In this document: piece by piece, positions 1 to 8,758 of the stretch
Layout of the letters: the number at the start of each line of letters is the position of its first letter
How positions within the stretch are numbered: position 1 is the first letter of the stretch
NCBI GenBank assembly: GCA_013791905.1
Contig: VMSX01000004.1
Span: 42,398-106,397 of the forward strand
DNA: 64,000 bases
DNA from: Rhodocyclaceae bacterium
Lineage (GTDB): Bacteria; Pseudomonadota; Gammaproteobacteria; Burkholderiales; Rhodocyclaceae
Reading direction: 5' to 3'
Made by a program: the position numbers and the translations under genes
Notes under the pieces: generated by a model
What the model saw: only the letters and a program-made list of their open reading frames with translations
The model's database searches: none
What the model was told of the DNA's origin: nothing

Positions 1-1
1 T

Positions 2-307
2 GCGCTGGGGGTGCGGATGGCGGTTTCGCGGTTCTCGGATTTGCGCATCGGTCTGATCGGGGCGATCGCCTGTCCACTGATGGGGATGGCGCTGGCCTGG
101 GGGCTGGCCTATGCCCTCGCCCTTGATGCGCAGACAGCCGCCATGCTGCTGGTGTTCGGGGCGCTGCCGCCCGCAGTGCTCAATTATGTATTTGCCGAGC
201 GTTACCGGCAGGAACCGGCGAAGGTGGCCTCGATGGTGATGCTCGGCAACCTGGGGGCCTTGCTGTTTGTGCCGCTGGCACTGGCGCTGACCTTGAATAT
301 GGCTTAG
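2..307 (+). CDS. AEC (auxin efflux carrier) family permease, C-terminal part only
   Basis: The frame is open to the left edge of the window, so only about the last 101 residues are present. They contain hydrophobic membrane segments and the stretch LPPAVLNYVFAERY, followed by a helix ending in LALALTLNMA, which is typical of the last helices of AEC permeases (malate/auxin-type secondary carriers of the inner membrane). The substrate cannot be told from this fragment. It ends 66 bases before the ATPase gene that follows, with no obvious terminator between them. Family assignment rests on the tail only. Confidence 0.7.
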   Translation, partial: ALGVRMAVSRFSDLRIGLIGAIACPLMGMALAWGLAYALALDAQTAAMLLVFGALPPAVLNYVFAERYRQEPAKVASMVMLGNLGALLFVPLALALTLNMA

Positions 308-373
308 CGGTGCCTGCCAGATTGCCTTTGATCATGACTGGACGGGTTGGCTTGCGAAGCTGGAGATAAAGAT

Positions 374-2740
374 ATGGAACATGCGGATATGGTCAGCGAG
401 TACCCCAAGCTTGCCCAGGCATTTGCGGAGGAACTGGATCGCTTTCCCCACAGCCTGGCGGTACGGCACCCGCGCATTGCCCACAAGCTGGATGCCCTCT
501 GGGGAACCCCGGAGTGTCTTGCTGTCCTGGATGAGTTGATGCTCTCCGGGCGGCCGGATCGGCGTGGCTTTTCCTTTGGTGTGGTGTGCGAATTATTTTC
601 CTTGAAGGAACTGCACGACAATCAGTTCCCCCAACGCAATCCAAACACCAGCGACCCATTTTCGACGGCACTTTCGGATGTGGCGCGTGCCGATAGCGAA
701 CGGCGCCGCGCATTGGCCAAACAAGGTGACAATGGCTCGGCACTGGACCGGCGGCATGACGATACGGCCATGCTCCCGCAGCGAGTGCCGGCCGGCATGC
801 TTGGCGCGCCGCCAGTGGGGCCGGGCGAAAAGCCGGCGACGATGATTCAGAAGAAAGCCAGCTGGCCCAAGGTGGAGAGCCTGGATGATCTGCAGCGCAT
901 CATGACACTGCGCAGCCAGGGTGAACGGACACCCGCGCGCGACCCGCGGCAGCTGATGGAAATTCAGCAACAGTATGTCGTTCTGGCGGATAAGGATATC
1001 GATGCTGCCATCAAGATTCAGGCTTTAAAAGGCAGAAAGCGCGAACCGATTGGCAAGATCCTGCTGATGATGGGGGTCGTCACCGATGAATTGGTGACGC
1101 GGGCTCTCTGTCTGCAGTATGGCGTGCTGATGGTGAACCTGCAGCGCTTTCAGATTTTCCAGGACATCAAGCGGCTGATACCACTCGACGAGGCGCGCAA
1201 GGCGCGCGTGGTGCCGATTGCCGTTATCGACGGATTGTTGTTTCTGGCGGTCGGCAATCCCTTCAACTTTGATCAGCGCGAATATTTCGGGTTTTTGACA
1301 AAACTGAAGATCGAGTTGGTGATGGTTCCGGCTGAAAGGATCACTCAGTACCTTGAGGACTACGGACAACTGCAGTCGGTGCAGCAGGGCGACCAGGAAT
1401 TTCGCTCGCTGGCAAAGCGGGCACTTGCCGAAACAGCCACAACGCAGCCAGTCAATGATGATCAGGAATTGGAAGGAGGGAATGGTATTTCCCAGGACGA
1501 TGCCTCCGTGGTCGGCCTGGTCAATAAATTCATTTCCGACGCGGCGGAAGTGGGTGCTTCGGATATCCATCTGGAGTGTTTTGCCCTGGATCCGCAGGCG
1601 CACATCCGGTTCCGTCGCGATGGCCGGATGGAAGGCTACTCGCAATACTCAGCGAACTATCATCGGGCAGTCGTCTCGCGCATCAAGATCATGGCCAACC
1701 TGAATATCGCGGAACGCCGCATGGCCCAGGACGGCAAGATATCCTTTAGTCGGCCAGGGCAGCCCCGGCTTGACTTGCGGGTGGCAACCATCCCGACGGT
1801 GCGGGGCATCGAAAACGTCACCATTCGGCTGCTGCAGGCTGGCGACCCGGTGCCCATCGATCAGCTCAAAATGGGCGAACGGGATCTGACCGTGTTCAAG
1901 CGTCTCATCGAGAAGCCCTATGGGTTGATTCTGGTATGCGGGCCGACCGGCAGCGGCAAAACTACGACTTTGCATTCCGTTTTGCGCGAGTTGAACACGC
2001 CGGACCGAAAAATCTGGACAGCCGAGGACCCGATCGAAATCGTTCAAAAAAACGTCAATCAGGTACAGATGAACCCGAAGATCGGCTGGACTTTTGCGAC
2101 GGCTTTGCGCGCCTTTTTGCGTGCCGATCCGGACATCATCATGATTGGCGAAATGCGGGATCTGGAAACAGCCAAGATTGCATTGGAGGCATCCATGACT
2201 GGCCATCTGGTACTTTCGACCCTGCATACCAACTCGGCGTCAGAAACCGCCGCACGTCTGCTGGATCTGGAGATTGATCCTTTCAACCTCGCGGATGCCT
2301 TGGTCTGCGTCCTGGCGCAACGACTGGCGCGCAGCCTGTGCACGCGCTGTGCGCCCAAGCGGGTCATGACAACTGCCGAGATCGACGAGCTGGCAGCAGA
2401 GTATTATTTTTCGGCGTACGAGCGCCAGGCCTCGATGGCCGACAAGGAACGCATCGTCCGTGGCTGGCAGGCGCGCTTGCCCAAAGGAGAGTTCCTGAAC
2501 GTCTGGCAACCCAAGGGTTGCCGACACTGCTCCGGCGAGGGCTACAAGGGACGGATTCCCCTGTTCGAGTTGATGGAGGTGACACCGCAGATCCGCGAGT
2601 TGATCGCGCATCAATCGACGGCCACGGAATACAAGCGTATCGCGGTTGATCAGGGCATGCGCACCTTGAAACAGGACGGCATCGAGAAAGTGCTACTTGG
2701 CTTGACCGATATGACTCAGGTGCGCGGCGTCTGTAATTAA
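374..2740 (+). CDS. PilB/GspE-type assembly ATPase with a long N-terminal region
   Basis: Hexameric ATPase of the type IV pilus/type II secretion superfamily, expected to power pilin assembly at the inner membrane. About 788 residues. An MshEN-like domain lies near residues 215-320 (EPIGKILLMMGVV). The catalytic part has Walker A GPTGSGKTTT near 523 and the Asp-box/Walker B region PDIIMIGEMRD near 586. Two CxxC pairs (CTRC near 655, CRHC near 716) form the zinc-binding motif of PilB/GspE proteins. The start chosen is ATG 374, 8 bases after GGAG; an upstream in-frame TTG at 347 is less likely. PilB is usually about 570 residues, so roughly 200 N-terminal residues are extra and unrecognised. 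pilMNOPQ lies 9 kb downstream, but no pilC or pilD is adjacent. Whether it serves pili or secretion is not decided by the sequence. Confidence 0.88.
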   Translation: MEHADMVSEYPKLAQAFAEELDRFPHSLAVRHPRIAHKLDALWGTPECLAVLDELMLSGRPDRRGFSFGVVCELFSLKELHDNQFPQRNPNTSDPFSTALSDVARADSERRRALAKQGDNGSALDRRHDDTAMLPQRVPAGMLGAPPVGPGEKPATMIQKKASWPKVESLDDLQRIMTLRSQGERTPARDPRQLMEIQQQYVVLADKDIDAAIKIQALKGRKREPIGKILLMMGVVTDELVTRALCLQYGVLMVNLQRFQIFQDIKRLIPLDEARKARVVPIAVIDGLLFLAVGNPFNFDQREYFGFLTKLKIELVMVPAERITQYLEDYGQLQSVQQGDQEFRSLAKRALAETATTQPVNDDQELEGGNGISQDDASVVGLVNKFISDAAEVGASDIHLECFALDPQAHIRFRRDGRMEGYSQYSANYHRAVVSRIKIMANLNIAERRMAQDGKISFSRPGQPRLDLRVATIPTVRGIENVTIRLLQAGDPVPIDQLKMGERDLTVFKRLIEKPYGLILVCGPTGSGKTTTLHSVLRELNTPDRKIWTAEDPIEIVQKNVNQVQMNPKIGWTFATALRAFLRADPDIIMIGEMRDLETAKIALEASMTGHLVLSTLHTNSASETAARLLDLEIDPFNLADALVCVLAQRLARSLCTRCAPKRVMTTAEIDELAAEYYFSAYERQASMADKERIVRGWQARLPKGEFLNVWQPKGCRHCSGEGYKGRIPLFELMEVTPQIRELIAHQSTATEYKRIAVDQGMRTLKQDGIEKVLLGLTDMTQVRGVCN

Positions 2741-2743
2741 CCC

Positions 2744-3115
2744 ACCCCCTCCCATCCTCCCCCTCGCGGGGGAGGTGACTGTGGCTCGCTTCGCTCGACT
2801 ATCACGGGGAGCATTGTTCTGGCATTGGCGCGGATTGCGGCTGGCGCCGCGTGCCGCCTTGCCTTGGGGCGGCCCGGCGGCAAGGCTACGGCGGATGTGG
2901 ATTTAACGCCGTCTCGCCAGCGCCGACTTTCTACAAGCGCGACTCAAGATAGCCACACTGTAGTCCCGGCGCCGGGCCGCCCCACGCCGGGACGGCACGC
3001 GGCGCCAGCCGCAACCCGCCCCTAAATATGAACGGAGGCGCCCCGTAACAAACGAGCGCAGCGAGTCAACCGTCACCCCTCCCGTGAGGGAGGGGTTGGG
3101 GGAGGGCGGGTCTTC
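2744..3115. repeat. Composite inverted-repeat block in the 325-base intergenic gap
   Basis: The stretch between the ATPase gene and the convergent RND pump gene has no credible gene. Its outer parts are hairpins: 2756-2775 (CCTCCCCC, loop TCGC, GGGGGAGG) and 3076-3095 (CCCCTCCC, loop GTGA, GGGAGGGG). Inner arms 2828-2880 and about 2969-3021 are inverted copies of each other over roughly 50 bases with few mismatches, both carrying the GGGGCGGCCCGGC motif. A further perfect 8-bp hairpin spans 2963-2993. The centre contains a 24-base repeat at 2907-2930. The block may act as a bidirectional terminator, but there is no T tract. Related blocks occur at 24578-24776, 27715-27888 and 57320-57399. Confidence 0.8.
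2907..2930 (-). repeat. 24-base dispersed repeat, intergenic copy
   Basis: On the minus strand this reads AAAGTCGGCG followed by CTGGCGAGACGGCG, identical to the copy in gltB (22712-22735) and one base different from the copies in lysA and cusA. It sits in the centre of the larger inverted-repeat block. Confidence 0.85.
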
Positions 3116-6100
3116 TTTCTCGCCAACCTTCAACCAAAGAGTAAACCGCCGGCACTACCACCAGCGTCAAGAGCGTCGAGGAAATCATGCCGCCGACGAC
3201 GGCGATGGACAGTGGCTGGTTGGTTTCCGCGCCGGCGCCGAGGCCCAGCGCGGCGGGGAAGAGGGCGAGGATGATGGTGGCCGAGGTCATCAGCACCGGC
3301 CGCATGCGGATGGGGCAGGCGTTGCGCAGGGCGGCGTCGACATCCATGCCTTGGGCGCGGCGCTGGTTGGTGAGGTCGACCAGCAGGATGGAGTTCTTGG
3401 CGACCAGGCCGACCAGCAGGACGAGGCCGATCATCGAGTAGATGTTGAGCGACTGGTCGAACAGCCACAGCGCGGCGACGCCGCCGACGATGGCGAGCGG
3501 TTGCGCGAGCATGACGATGGCCGGCTGCACGAAGCTGTTGAACTGGCTGGCCAGCACCATGTAGAGCAGCACCAGCGCCAGGGCAAAGGTGAACACCATG
3601 TAGGTCATGGTCTTCTGGAATTCCTCGGCCTGGCCGATGAACTTGACCTGATAGCCGGTCGGCAGCTCGGTCGCCAATGCCTTGACCTTGGTGACGGCAT
3701 CGCCGAGCGCCATGGTCGGGCTGGCGTAGAAGGTGGTGGCGTACTGCAGGTCGAAGCGGCCAATGATGGCCGGCCCCAGCGTTTCCTTGAAAGTGGCGAC
3801 CGAGTCGAGGCGCACCATCTTGCCGTCCCGCGAACGGATGAAAATCTTGGAGAGATCGGATGGCTGGGTGAATTCGCCTTCCTTGGCCTTGACGCGGATG
3901 TCGTAACGCTGGCCGTCGCCCGGTTCGTCGTTGTACTTGGCGATGTCGATGCCGCCGGTGAGCATGTTGATGGCCAGCGCGACGTCGGCGGTGGACAGGT
4001 TGGACGCGGCAATGCGCAGTCGATCAGGCTGGAAGACGAGTTGCGGCAGGTCGAGCTGCAGGTTGGTGTCGATGCGGCCGATGCCGGGGTCGGCCGACAG
4101 ATTTTGCTGGAATTCGCGCGACAGACGGCCGACTTCTTCGAGGTTGTCACCGGCGAGCACGAACTGCAACGGGTCGCCGCGCTGGCCCTGCACGATGGGA
4201 TAGGGCGCGGCGAAGGCGCGCACGCCGGCCACTGCGGCCAGGTCCTTCTTCAATGCAGCGAGCACCTGTTGCTGGCTGCGCTTGCGCTCTTCGCGCGGCA
4301 CCATGCGCGTCACCACCGTGCCCTGGTTCACCTGGCCGGCACTGCCAAGGCCGATGATGGCGAATTCGGTGAAAATCTCCTTGTGCGTCTTGAGTACGGC
4401 CTCGACCTCGCGCAGCTTGCCGTCGGTGTAGTCGATGCTTGAACCGAGCGGGGCGCGCAGGAAGACGAGGAAGCGGCCCTCGTCCTGCTCGGGCGTGAAG
4501 GCCTTGCCGACGTTGATGAAGAAGTAGGCCGAGGAGGCGACGATGGCTGCAGTGAGGACTACCACCTTCCAGCGATGGGTGAGGGCCCACTCCAGCGTGT
4601 GCACGTAGGCCCAGTCTAGCTTGGCGAAGAAGCGGTCGAGTGCGTGGTAGATGCTGCCGTGCTGTTTTTTCACGGTGAGGTAACGCGAGCAGAGCATCGG
4701 CGTGAGCGTCAGCGAGACGAACAACGACACCAGCACGCCGAAGGTCACCACCACGGCGAAGGAGCGGAAAAACTGGCCGATGATGCCGGAAAGGAACATC
4801 ACCGGCGCAAAGATCGACACCAGCGCGGCGGTGGCGGCGATGACGGCGAACACCACCTCATTGCTGCCGTTGACCGCAGCCGTGACCGGGTCGGGGTCGA
4901 TGTCCTCGCGGTGGCGGAAGATGTTCTCGAGCACGACGATGGCGTCATCCACTACCACGCCGATCAAGAGCAGCAGCGCCAGCATGGTCAGCGAGTTGAG
5001 GGTGAAGCCGAAAAAATAGATGACGGAAATTGCGCCCAGCAGCGAAACCGGGATCGCCAGCGCGATGATCAGCGTCGAGCGCACCGAGCGCAGGAAGAAC
5101 CACACCACCAATGCCGCGAGCAGGGTGCCGGCGATCAGGTGTTCCTTGAGCGAGTTGACGATCTCAAGGATGAATACCGCGTCGTTGGAAACGGTGCTCA
5201 GCTTGAGGCCGGGCGGTAGTTGCGGGCGCAGTTCGTTTTCCAGGCGCTCCTTGATCTTGTCGACGATCTCGACGGTATTGGTGTTGGCGACCTTGACAAT
5301 GCCCAGCCCCACCGTGGTCTCGCCGTTGAAGCGCGCCAATTGGCGGTTGTCCGTGAGGCCGTCGGCGATTTCGGCGATATCCTTGAGGCGGATCGGCGCA
5401 CCGGCCCCCTTTTCTCCCCGATAACCGACGACCATGTCGGCAAGAGCGTCGAGGCTGTGGAATTCGAGGTCGAGCTTGACCAGGCTTTCCGTCTGCTGGC
5501 CGACGATGAAACCGCCGGCCATCTGCACGTGTTCGGTGGCGAAGGCGTTGTTGATGTCCTGCGCGGTAATGCCGTAGGCCACCAGTCGGTCGGGCAGCAG
5601 GTTCACGCGGATGGTGCGATCGCGGCGGCCGCCGATGCGCACCTCGCCTACCCCATCGATGGTCTCCAGCCGCTTTTTCAGGACGTTGATGGCGTACTGG
5701 TTGAGCTGCTGCTGGGTGCGGTCGCCCTGCAGGGCCAGCCACATGATGGGCTGGGCATTGGTTTCGACCTTGGCAACGACGGGGGGGTCGGTGTCCTTGG
5801 GCAGGCGGCGCAACGCCTGGTTGACCTTGGACTGCACCTCGTTGAAGGCGACGTCAACCTTCTTTTCCAGCCCGAAGGTGATGGCAATGACCGAGACGCC
5901 GGGCGAAGAGGTGGACTGGATATGCTCGATACCCGGCACCGAGTTCACCGTGGTCTCGATGAGGTTGGTGATCGAGGCGTCGACGATGTCCGGGTTGGCG
6001 CCCTTGAGTGCCGTGGTGATCGATACCACGGGAAACTCGATGTAGGGAAACCGGTCCATGCCGATGCGATTGAAGGAAATGATGCCGAACAGCACCAGCA

Positions 6101-6158
6101 CGGCGGAGAGCATCCACGCCAGCACATGGCGCTTGATGGAAAGCTCGGGCAGCGTCAT
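3066..6158 (-). CDS. RND multidrug-type efflux pump, inner-membrane transporter
   Basis: Proton-driven efflux transporter of the AcrB/MexB (HAE1) type, 1030 residues, the usual family length. The N-terminus (LPELSIKRHVLAWMLSAVLV) and the segment RFPYIEFPVVSITT are typical, and two sets of transmembrane helices frame large periplasmic loops; VGLVAKNSILLVDL marks the second set. The start at 6158 overlaps the adaptor stop by 4 bases (ATGA), so the two are translationally coupled. After VEGWRERRP the last dozen or so residues (ALPQPLPHGRGDG) are encoded by the downstream hairpin repeat, suggesting that the native stop was lost. The substrate is unknown, and no outer-membrane channel gene lies beside it; it could borrow a TolC-type protein from elsewhere. 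Confidence 0.93.
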   Translation of the reverse strand: MTLPELSIKRHVLAWMLSAVLVLFGIISFNRIGMDRFPYIEFPVVSITTALKGANPDIVDASITNLIETTVNSVPGIEHIQSTSSPGVSVIAITFGLEKKVDVAFNEVQSKVNQALRRLPKDTDPPVVAKVETNAQPIMWLALQGDRTQQQLNQYAINVLKKRLETIDGVGEVRIGGRRDRTIRVNLLPDRLVAYGITAQDINNAFATEHVQMAGGFIVGQQTESLVKLDLEFHSLDALADMVVGYRGEKGAGAPIRLKDIAEIADGLTDNRQLARFNGETTVGLGIVKVANTNTVEIVDKIKERLENELRPQLPPGLKLSTVSNDAVFILEIVNSLKEHLIAGTLLAALVVWFFLRSVRSTLIIALAIPVSLLGAISVIYFFGFTLNSLTMLALLLLIGVVVDDAIVVLENIFRHREDIDPDPVTAAVNGSNEVVFAVIAATAALVSIFAPVMFLSGIIGQFFRSFAVVVTFGVLVSLFVSLTLTPMLCSRYLTVKKQHGSIYHALDRFFAKLDWAYVHTLEWALTHRWKVVVLTAAIVASSAYFFINVGKAFTPEQDEGRFLVFLRAPLGSSIDYTDGKLREVEAVLKTHKEIFTEFAIIGLGSAGQVNQGTVVTRMVPREERKRSQQQVLAALKKDLAAVAGVRAFAAPYPIVQGQRGDPLQFVLAGDNLEEVGRLSREFQQNLSADPGIGRIDTNLQLDLPQLVFQPDRLRIAASNLSTADVALAINMLTGGIDIAKYNDEPGDGQRYDIRVKAKEGEFTQPSDLSKIFIRSRDGKMVRLDSVATFKETLGPAIIGRFDLQYATTFYASPTMALGDAVTKVKALATELPTGYQVKFIGQAEEFQKTMTYMVFTFALALVLLYMVLASQFNSFVQPAIVMLAQPLAIVGGVAALWLFDQSLNIYSMIGLVLLVGLVAKNSILLVDLTNQRRAQGMDVDAALRNACPIRMRPVLMTSATIILALFPAALGLGAGAETNQPLSIAVVGGMISSTLLTLVVVPAVYSLVEGWRERRPALPQPLPHGRGDG

Positions 6159-7300
6159 TTTTCTTCAGGCTTGCCCGGGGGTTTGCCTTTGGCTTCTGCT
6201 TTTCCCGCGCCCGGCTTGCCCGGTTCCTTGATGCTGACGGACGCGCCGTTGGTCAGGAAGCCGGCGCCGTCCTGCGCGACGAGTTCCCCCTCCTCCAGGC
6301 CGGCAATGATCTCGATCACGCCATCTTTTTTGGCACCCGCCTGGACGATGCGCTGTTGTGCTGTCTTCTTGCCATCCGCGTCGGCAATGACATAGACCAC
6401 CTTGCCCGCCGGACGCAGCACCACGCTTTGCTCGGGAACCACCAGCGCCGCCGCCTTGGCGGCAATCTGTACCGAAGCATTGACCGTGCCGCCCGCGCGC
6501 AGCAGGCCGGCGCCGTCCAGGTCAACGATCACGTCAAGCGCGCGACTCGATTCGGCAACCGCAGGACGGATGTCGGAAATTGTTGCGGTGAATATCTTGC
6601 CCGGCGCCTGTGGCGAACTGAGCCGGACGACCTGGCCGCGCGACAGGCGCGGCGCGGCGCTTTCGGGAAATGGCAGGTGGGCGCGCAAGTGCTGATTGGA
6701 GACGAGCTGGAACAGGGGGTCGCCCAGCTTGACGTAATCGCCGGAAGCGATCATCCGGCTTTCGATGACGCCATCGAACGGCGCCGTCACGGTGGTCTTG
6801 CCCACCGAGCGCTTGCCGAGGCCGGTTCGCGCCTGGGCGGCGGCGAGTTGCTCGGCAATAGCGGCGCGCTGTGCCGCGGCATCATCGGCGGCGTTTTGCG
6901 ACAAAAAACCCTTCGCGACCAGGCTTTGCTGGCGCTCGACCAGTTTGTCCTGTTGCGCCAGCAAGGCTTCGAGCCGCTTTACGTCGGCCTGCTCGGCCTG
7001 GTTCTGCAACAGGAAATCTGTGGCATCGATCACCGCCAGCGTCTCACCCTGCTTGACCGGCGTGCCGGCAACCACCAGCACCTTGATAATCTTGCCAGCA
7101 ACTTCGGCAGCGATTTTCGGGTTGATCACGGCTTCGAGCGTGCCCAGTGTGTCCTCGGTGACCTCGAAGGCGGCACTCTTGACCTGCGTCACGGTGATCA
7201 GCGTTGGTGGCGGACCGGACGGTTTATTGTCCGCGGGTTTCTTGTCGCAGGCGGCGAGAAGGAAGGCGGCTAAACAAACCAGGGCAAGTTGTCGGCTCAT
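6155..7300 (-). CDS. RND efflux periplasmic adaptor (membrane fusion) lipoprotein
   Basis: Periplasmic adaptor linking the RND pump to an outer-membrane channel, 381 residues. A lipoprotein signal ends at LLAAC (Cys18). The lipoyl/barrel-sandwich halves flank an alpha-helical hairpin rich in Ala and Gln (about residues 95-160), followed by beta-barrel segments. A Lys/Gly/Pro-rich tail (about 30 residues) is low complexity. It is first in the pump operon: its stop overlaps the pump start by 4 bases. It lies only 2 bases downstream of lysA on the same strand and could be read through from lysA. Confidence 0.92.
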   Translation of the reverse strand: MSRQLALVCLAAFLLAACDKKPADNKPSGPPPTLITVTQVKSAAFEVTEDTLGTLEAVINPKIAAEVAGKIIKVLVVAGTPVKQGETLAVIDATDFLLQNQAEQADVKRLEALLAQQDKLVERQQSLVAKGFLSQNAADDAAAQRAAIAEQLAAAQARTGLGKRSVGKTTVTAPFDGVIESRMIASGDYVKLGDPLFQLVSNQHLRAHLPFPESAAPRLSRGQVVRLSSPQAPGKIFTATISDIRPAVAESSRALDVIVDLDGAGLLRAGGTVNASVQIAAKAAALVVPEQSVVLRPAGKVVYVIADADGKKTAQQRIVQAGAKKDGVIEIIAGLEEGELVAQDGAGFLTNGASVSIKEPGKPGAGKAEAKGKPPGKPEEK

Positions 7301-7302
7301 GG

Positions 7303-8550
7303 TCAGGGCAAGACGGATTCCAGCGCGAAAAGTTGGGCAATTTCCTCGCGGCGACGGATCAGGTGCATTTGCTCGCCGTCCACCATGATCTCAGCGGCGC
7401 GCGGCCGGGTGTTGTAGTTCGAACTCATCGCCATGCCGTAGGCGCCGGCCGACAGGATGGCGAGCAGGTCACCTTCCGCCAGGGCCAGGTTGCGGTCGTG
7501 GCCGAGAAAGTCGCCCGACTCGCAGATCGGGCCGACAATTTCATACTGTAAGGGTTGCGCCGTCCCGCCAGCGCCGACTTTCACGATCTCGTGCCAGGCA
7601 TCGTAAAGCGCCGGGCGTGCCAAGTCGTTCATGGCGGCATCGACGATGGCGAAATTCTTTTCCTCGCCGTGCTTGAGCACCTCGACGCGCGTCAGCAGCA
7701 AGCCGGCGTTGCCGACCAGCGAGCGGCCGGGTTCGAAATACAGCATTTCCTGGCGACCGGCCAGCCGCTCCAGCATGGGTGCCAGATAGTCGGCGGTCGG
7801 CAGAACGACCTCATCCCGGTAACGAATGCCCATGCCGCCGCCGAGATCGATATGTTCGAGAACAATGCCTTCGGCAGCGAGGCTGTCAACCAGCTCCAGA
7901 ACCTTGCCGGCGGCATCGGCAGCCGGCTGCGGGTCAAGCAGTTGCGAACCGATGTGGCAGGCGATGCCGCATACCTCAAGGTTAGGCAGTGCGTGGGCGC
8001 GGCGATAGAGTTCCTTGGCGGTAGCGAAGGCCACGCCGAATTTGGCGGTCTTCAACCCGGTAGAAATGTACGGGTGGGTCTTCGGGTCAACGTTCGGGTT
8101 GACGCGCAGGGCAACAGGCGCCCGCTGCCCCATTGTTGCGGCTACGGTATTGAGCTGCTCCAGCTCGCTTGCGGATTCCACGTTGAAGCAATGAATGCCG
8201 GCGGCAAGCGCTTGCTGCATTTCGGCGCGTGATTTGGCGACCCCGGAAAAAACGACTTTGGCCGGATCGCCGCCGGCAGCGATGACGCGCGCCAGTTCGC
8301 CGCCGGAAACGATGTCGAAGCCGGCGCCGAGCCGGGCGAACAGGTTGAGGATGGCAATATTGGAGTTTGCCTTGACGGCATAGCAAATGCGCGCATTGTG
8401 CCCTACCAGCGCCGCCTGATAGCAGGCATAGGCCGCGGTCAGGGCGGCGCGGGAATAGACGTAACAGGGCGTGCCGAAGTGATCGGCGATGGCGGGCAAT
8501 GCCACGCCCTCAACGCGGCTGACGCCGTTGGTGTTATTGAGCAAGTTCAT
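7303..8550 (-). CDS. lysA: Diaminopimelate decarboxylase
   Basis: PLP-dependent enzyme converting meso-diaminopimelate to L-lysine, the last step of lysine synthesis. 415 residues, normal length. The PLP lysine lies in CYAVKANSN, and the conserved segments DIVSGGELARV, HIGSQLLDP, DLGGGMGI, EPGRSLVGNAG and CESGDFL are all present. It overlaps lptM by 4 bases (8547-8550), the usual lptM-lysA arrangement of betaproteobacteria. Residues 324-331 (KVGAGGTA) are encoded by a perfect copy of the 24-base dispersed repeat and fall just before the conserved EIVGP strand, where LysA proteins vary in length. Confidence 0.96.
   Translation of the reverse strand: MNLLNNTNGVSRVEGVALPAIADHFGTPCYVYSRAALTAAYACYQAALVGHNARICYAVKANSNIAILNLFARLGAGFDIVSGGELARVIAAGGDPAKVVFSGVAKSRAEMQQALAAGIHCFNVESASELEQLNTVAATMGQRAPVALRVNPNVDPKTHPYISTGLKTAKFGVAFATAKELYRRAHALPNLEVCGIACHIGSQLLDPQPAADAAGKVLELVDSLAAEGIVLEHIDLGGGMGIRYRDEVVLPTADYLAPMLERLAGRQEMLYFEPGRSLVGNAGLLLTRVEVLKHGEEKNFAIVDAAMNDLARPALYDAWHEIVKVGAGGTAQPLQYEIVGPICESGDFLGHDRNLALAEGDLLAILSAGAYGMAMSSNYNTRPRAAEIMVDGEQMHLIRRREEIAQLFALESVLP
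7558..7581 (-). repeat. 24-base dispersed repeat inside lysA
   Basis: Minus-strand reading is AAAGTCGGCG then CTGGCGGGACGGCG, base-for-base identical to the copy inside cusA at 42257-42280 but read in another frame (KVGAGGTA here). Confidence 0.88.
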
Positions 8551-8732
8551 CGGGGTGTGGAAGGCGGGGGTGTGCTGCTATGATCGCCGGCAGGCTTTTC
8601 TGTCGGTTGAACTTGCGCCGGCGCAAAGGGTTTGGCTGGCAGCACTAAAGCTCCCCTGTTGCCACAGGCGGACAGGGGCAGGGAACTGCCGACGAGCAGT
8701 GCAACAATTAAGGTAGCGGAACGTGGTTGCAT
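8547..8732 (-). CDS. lptM: Small LPS-translocon-associated lipoprotein LptM (YifL-like)
   Basis: A 61-residue lipoprotein. Signal peptide followed by lipobox LSAC (Cys23) and then GNRGALVLP, the short motif conserved in LptM/YifL (CGxxGxLxLP), and a Pro-rich tail. In E. coli LptM promotes maturation of the LptD-LptE outer-membrane LPS translocon; that role is family knowledge. It overlaps lysA by 4 bases and sits divergent from cyaY with only 26 bases between the two starts, the standard betaproteobacterial arrangement. The short motif and the context make the call good despite the size. Confidence 0.88.
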   Translation of the reverse strand: MQPRSATLIVALLVGSSLPLSACGNRGALVLPAKPFAPAQVQPTEKPAGDHSSTPPPSTPR

Positions 8733-8758
8733 GGCGATGATGTTAACACGGAGATAAG

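Noticed and set aside
2825..3025. Short open frame in the intergenic repeat block
   Set aside because: Encoded entirely by inverted-repeat DNA, no ribosome-binding site, Arg/Pro/Ala-rich junk composition.
3084..4442. 452-codon plus-strand frame opposite the RND pump, and a similar one at 5220-6395
   Set aside because: Antisense to conserved transporter sequence; amino acid composition is that of a complementary-strand shadow.
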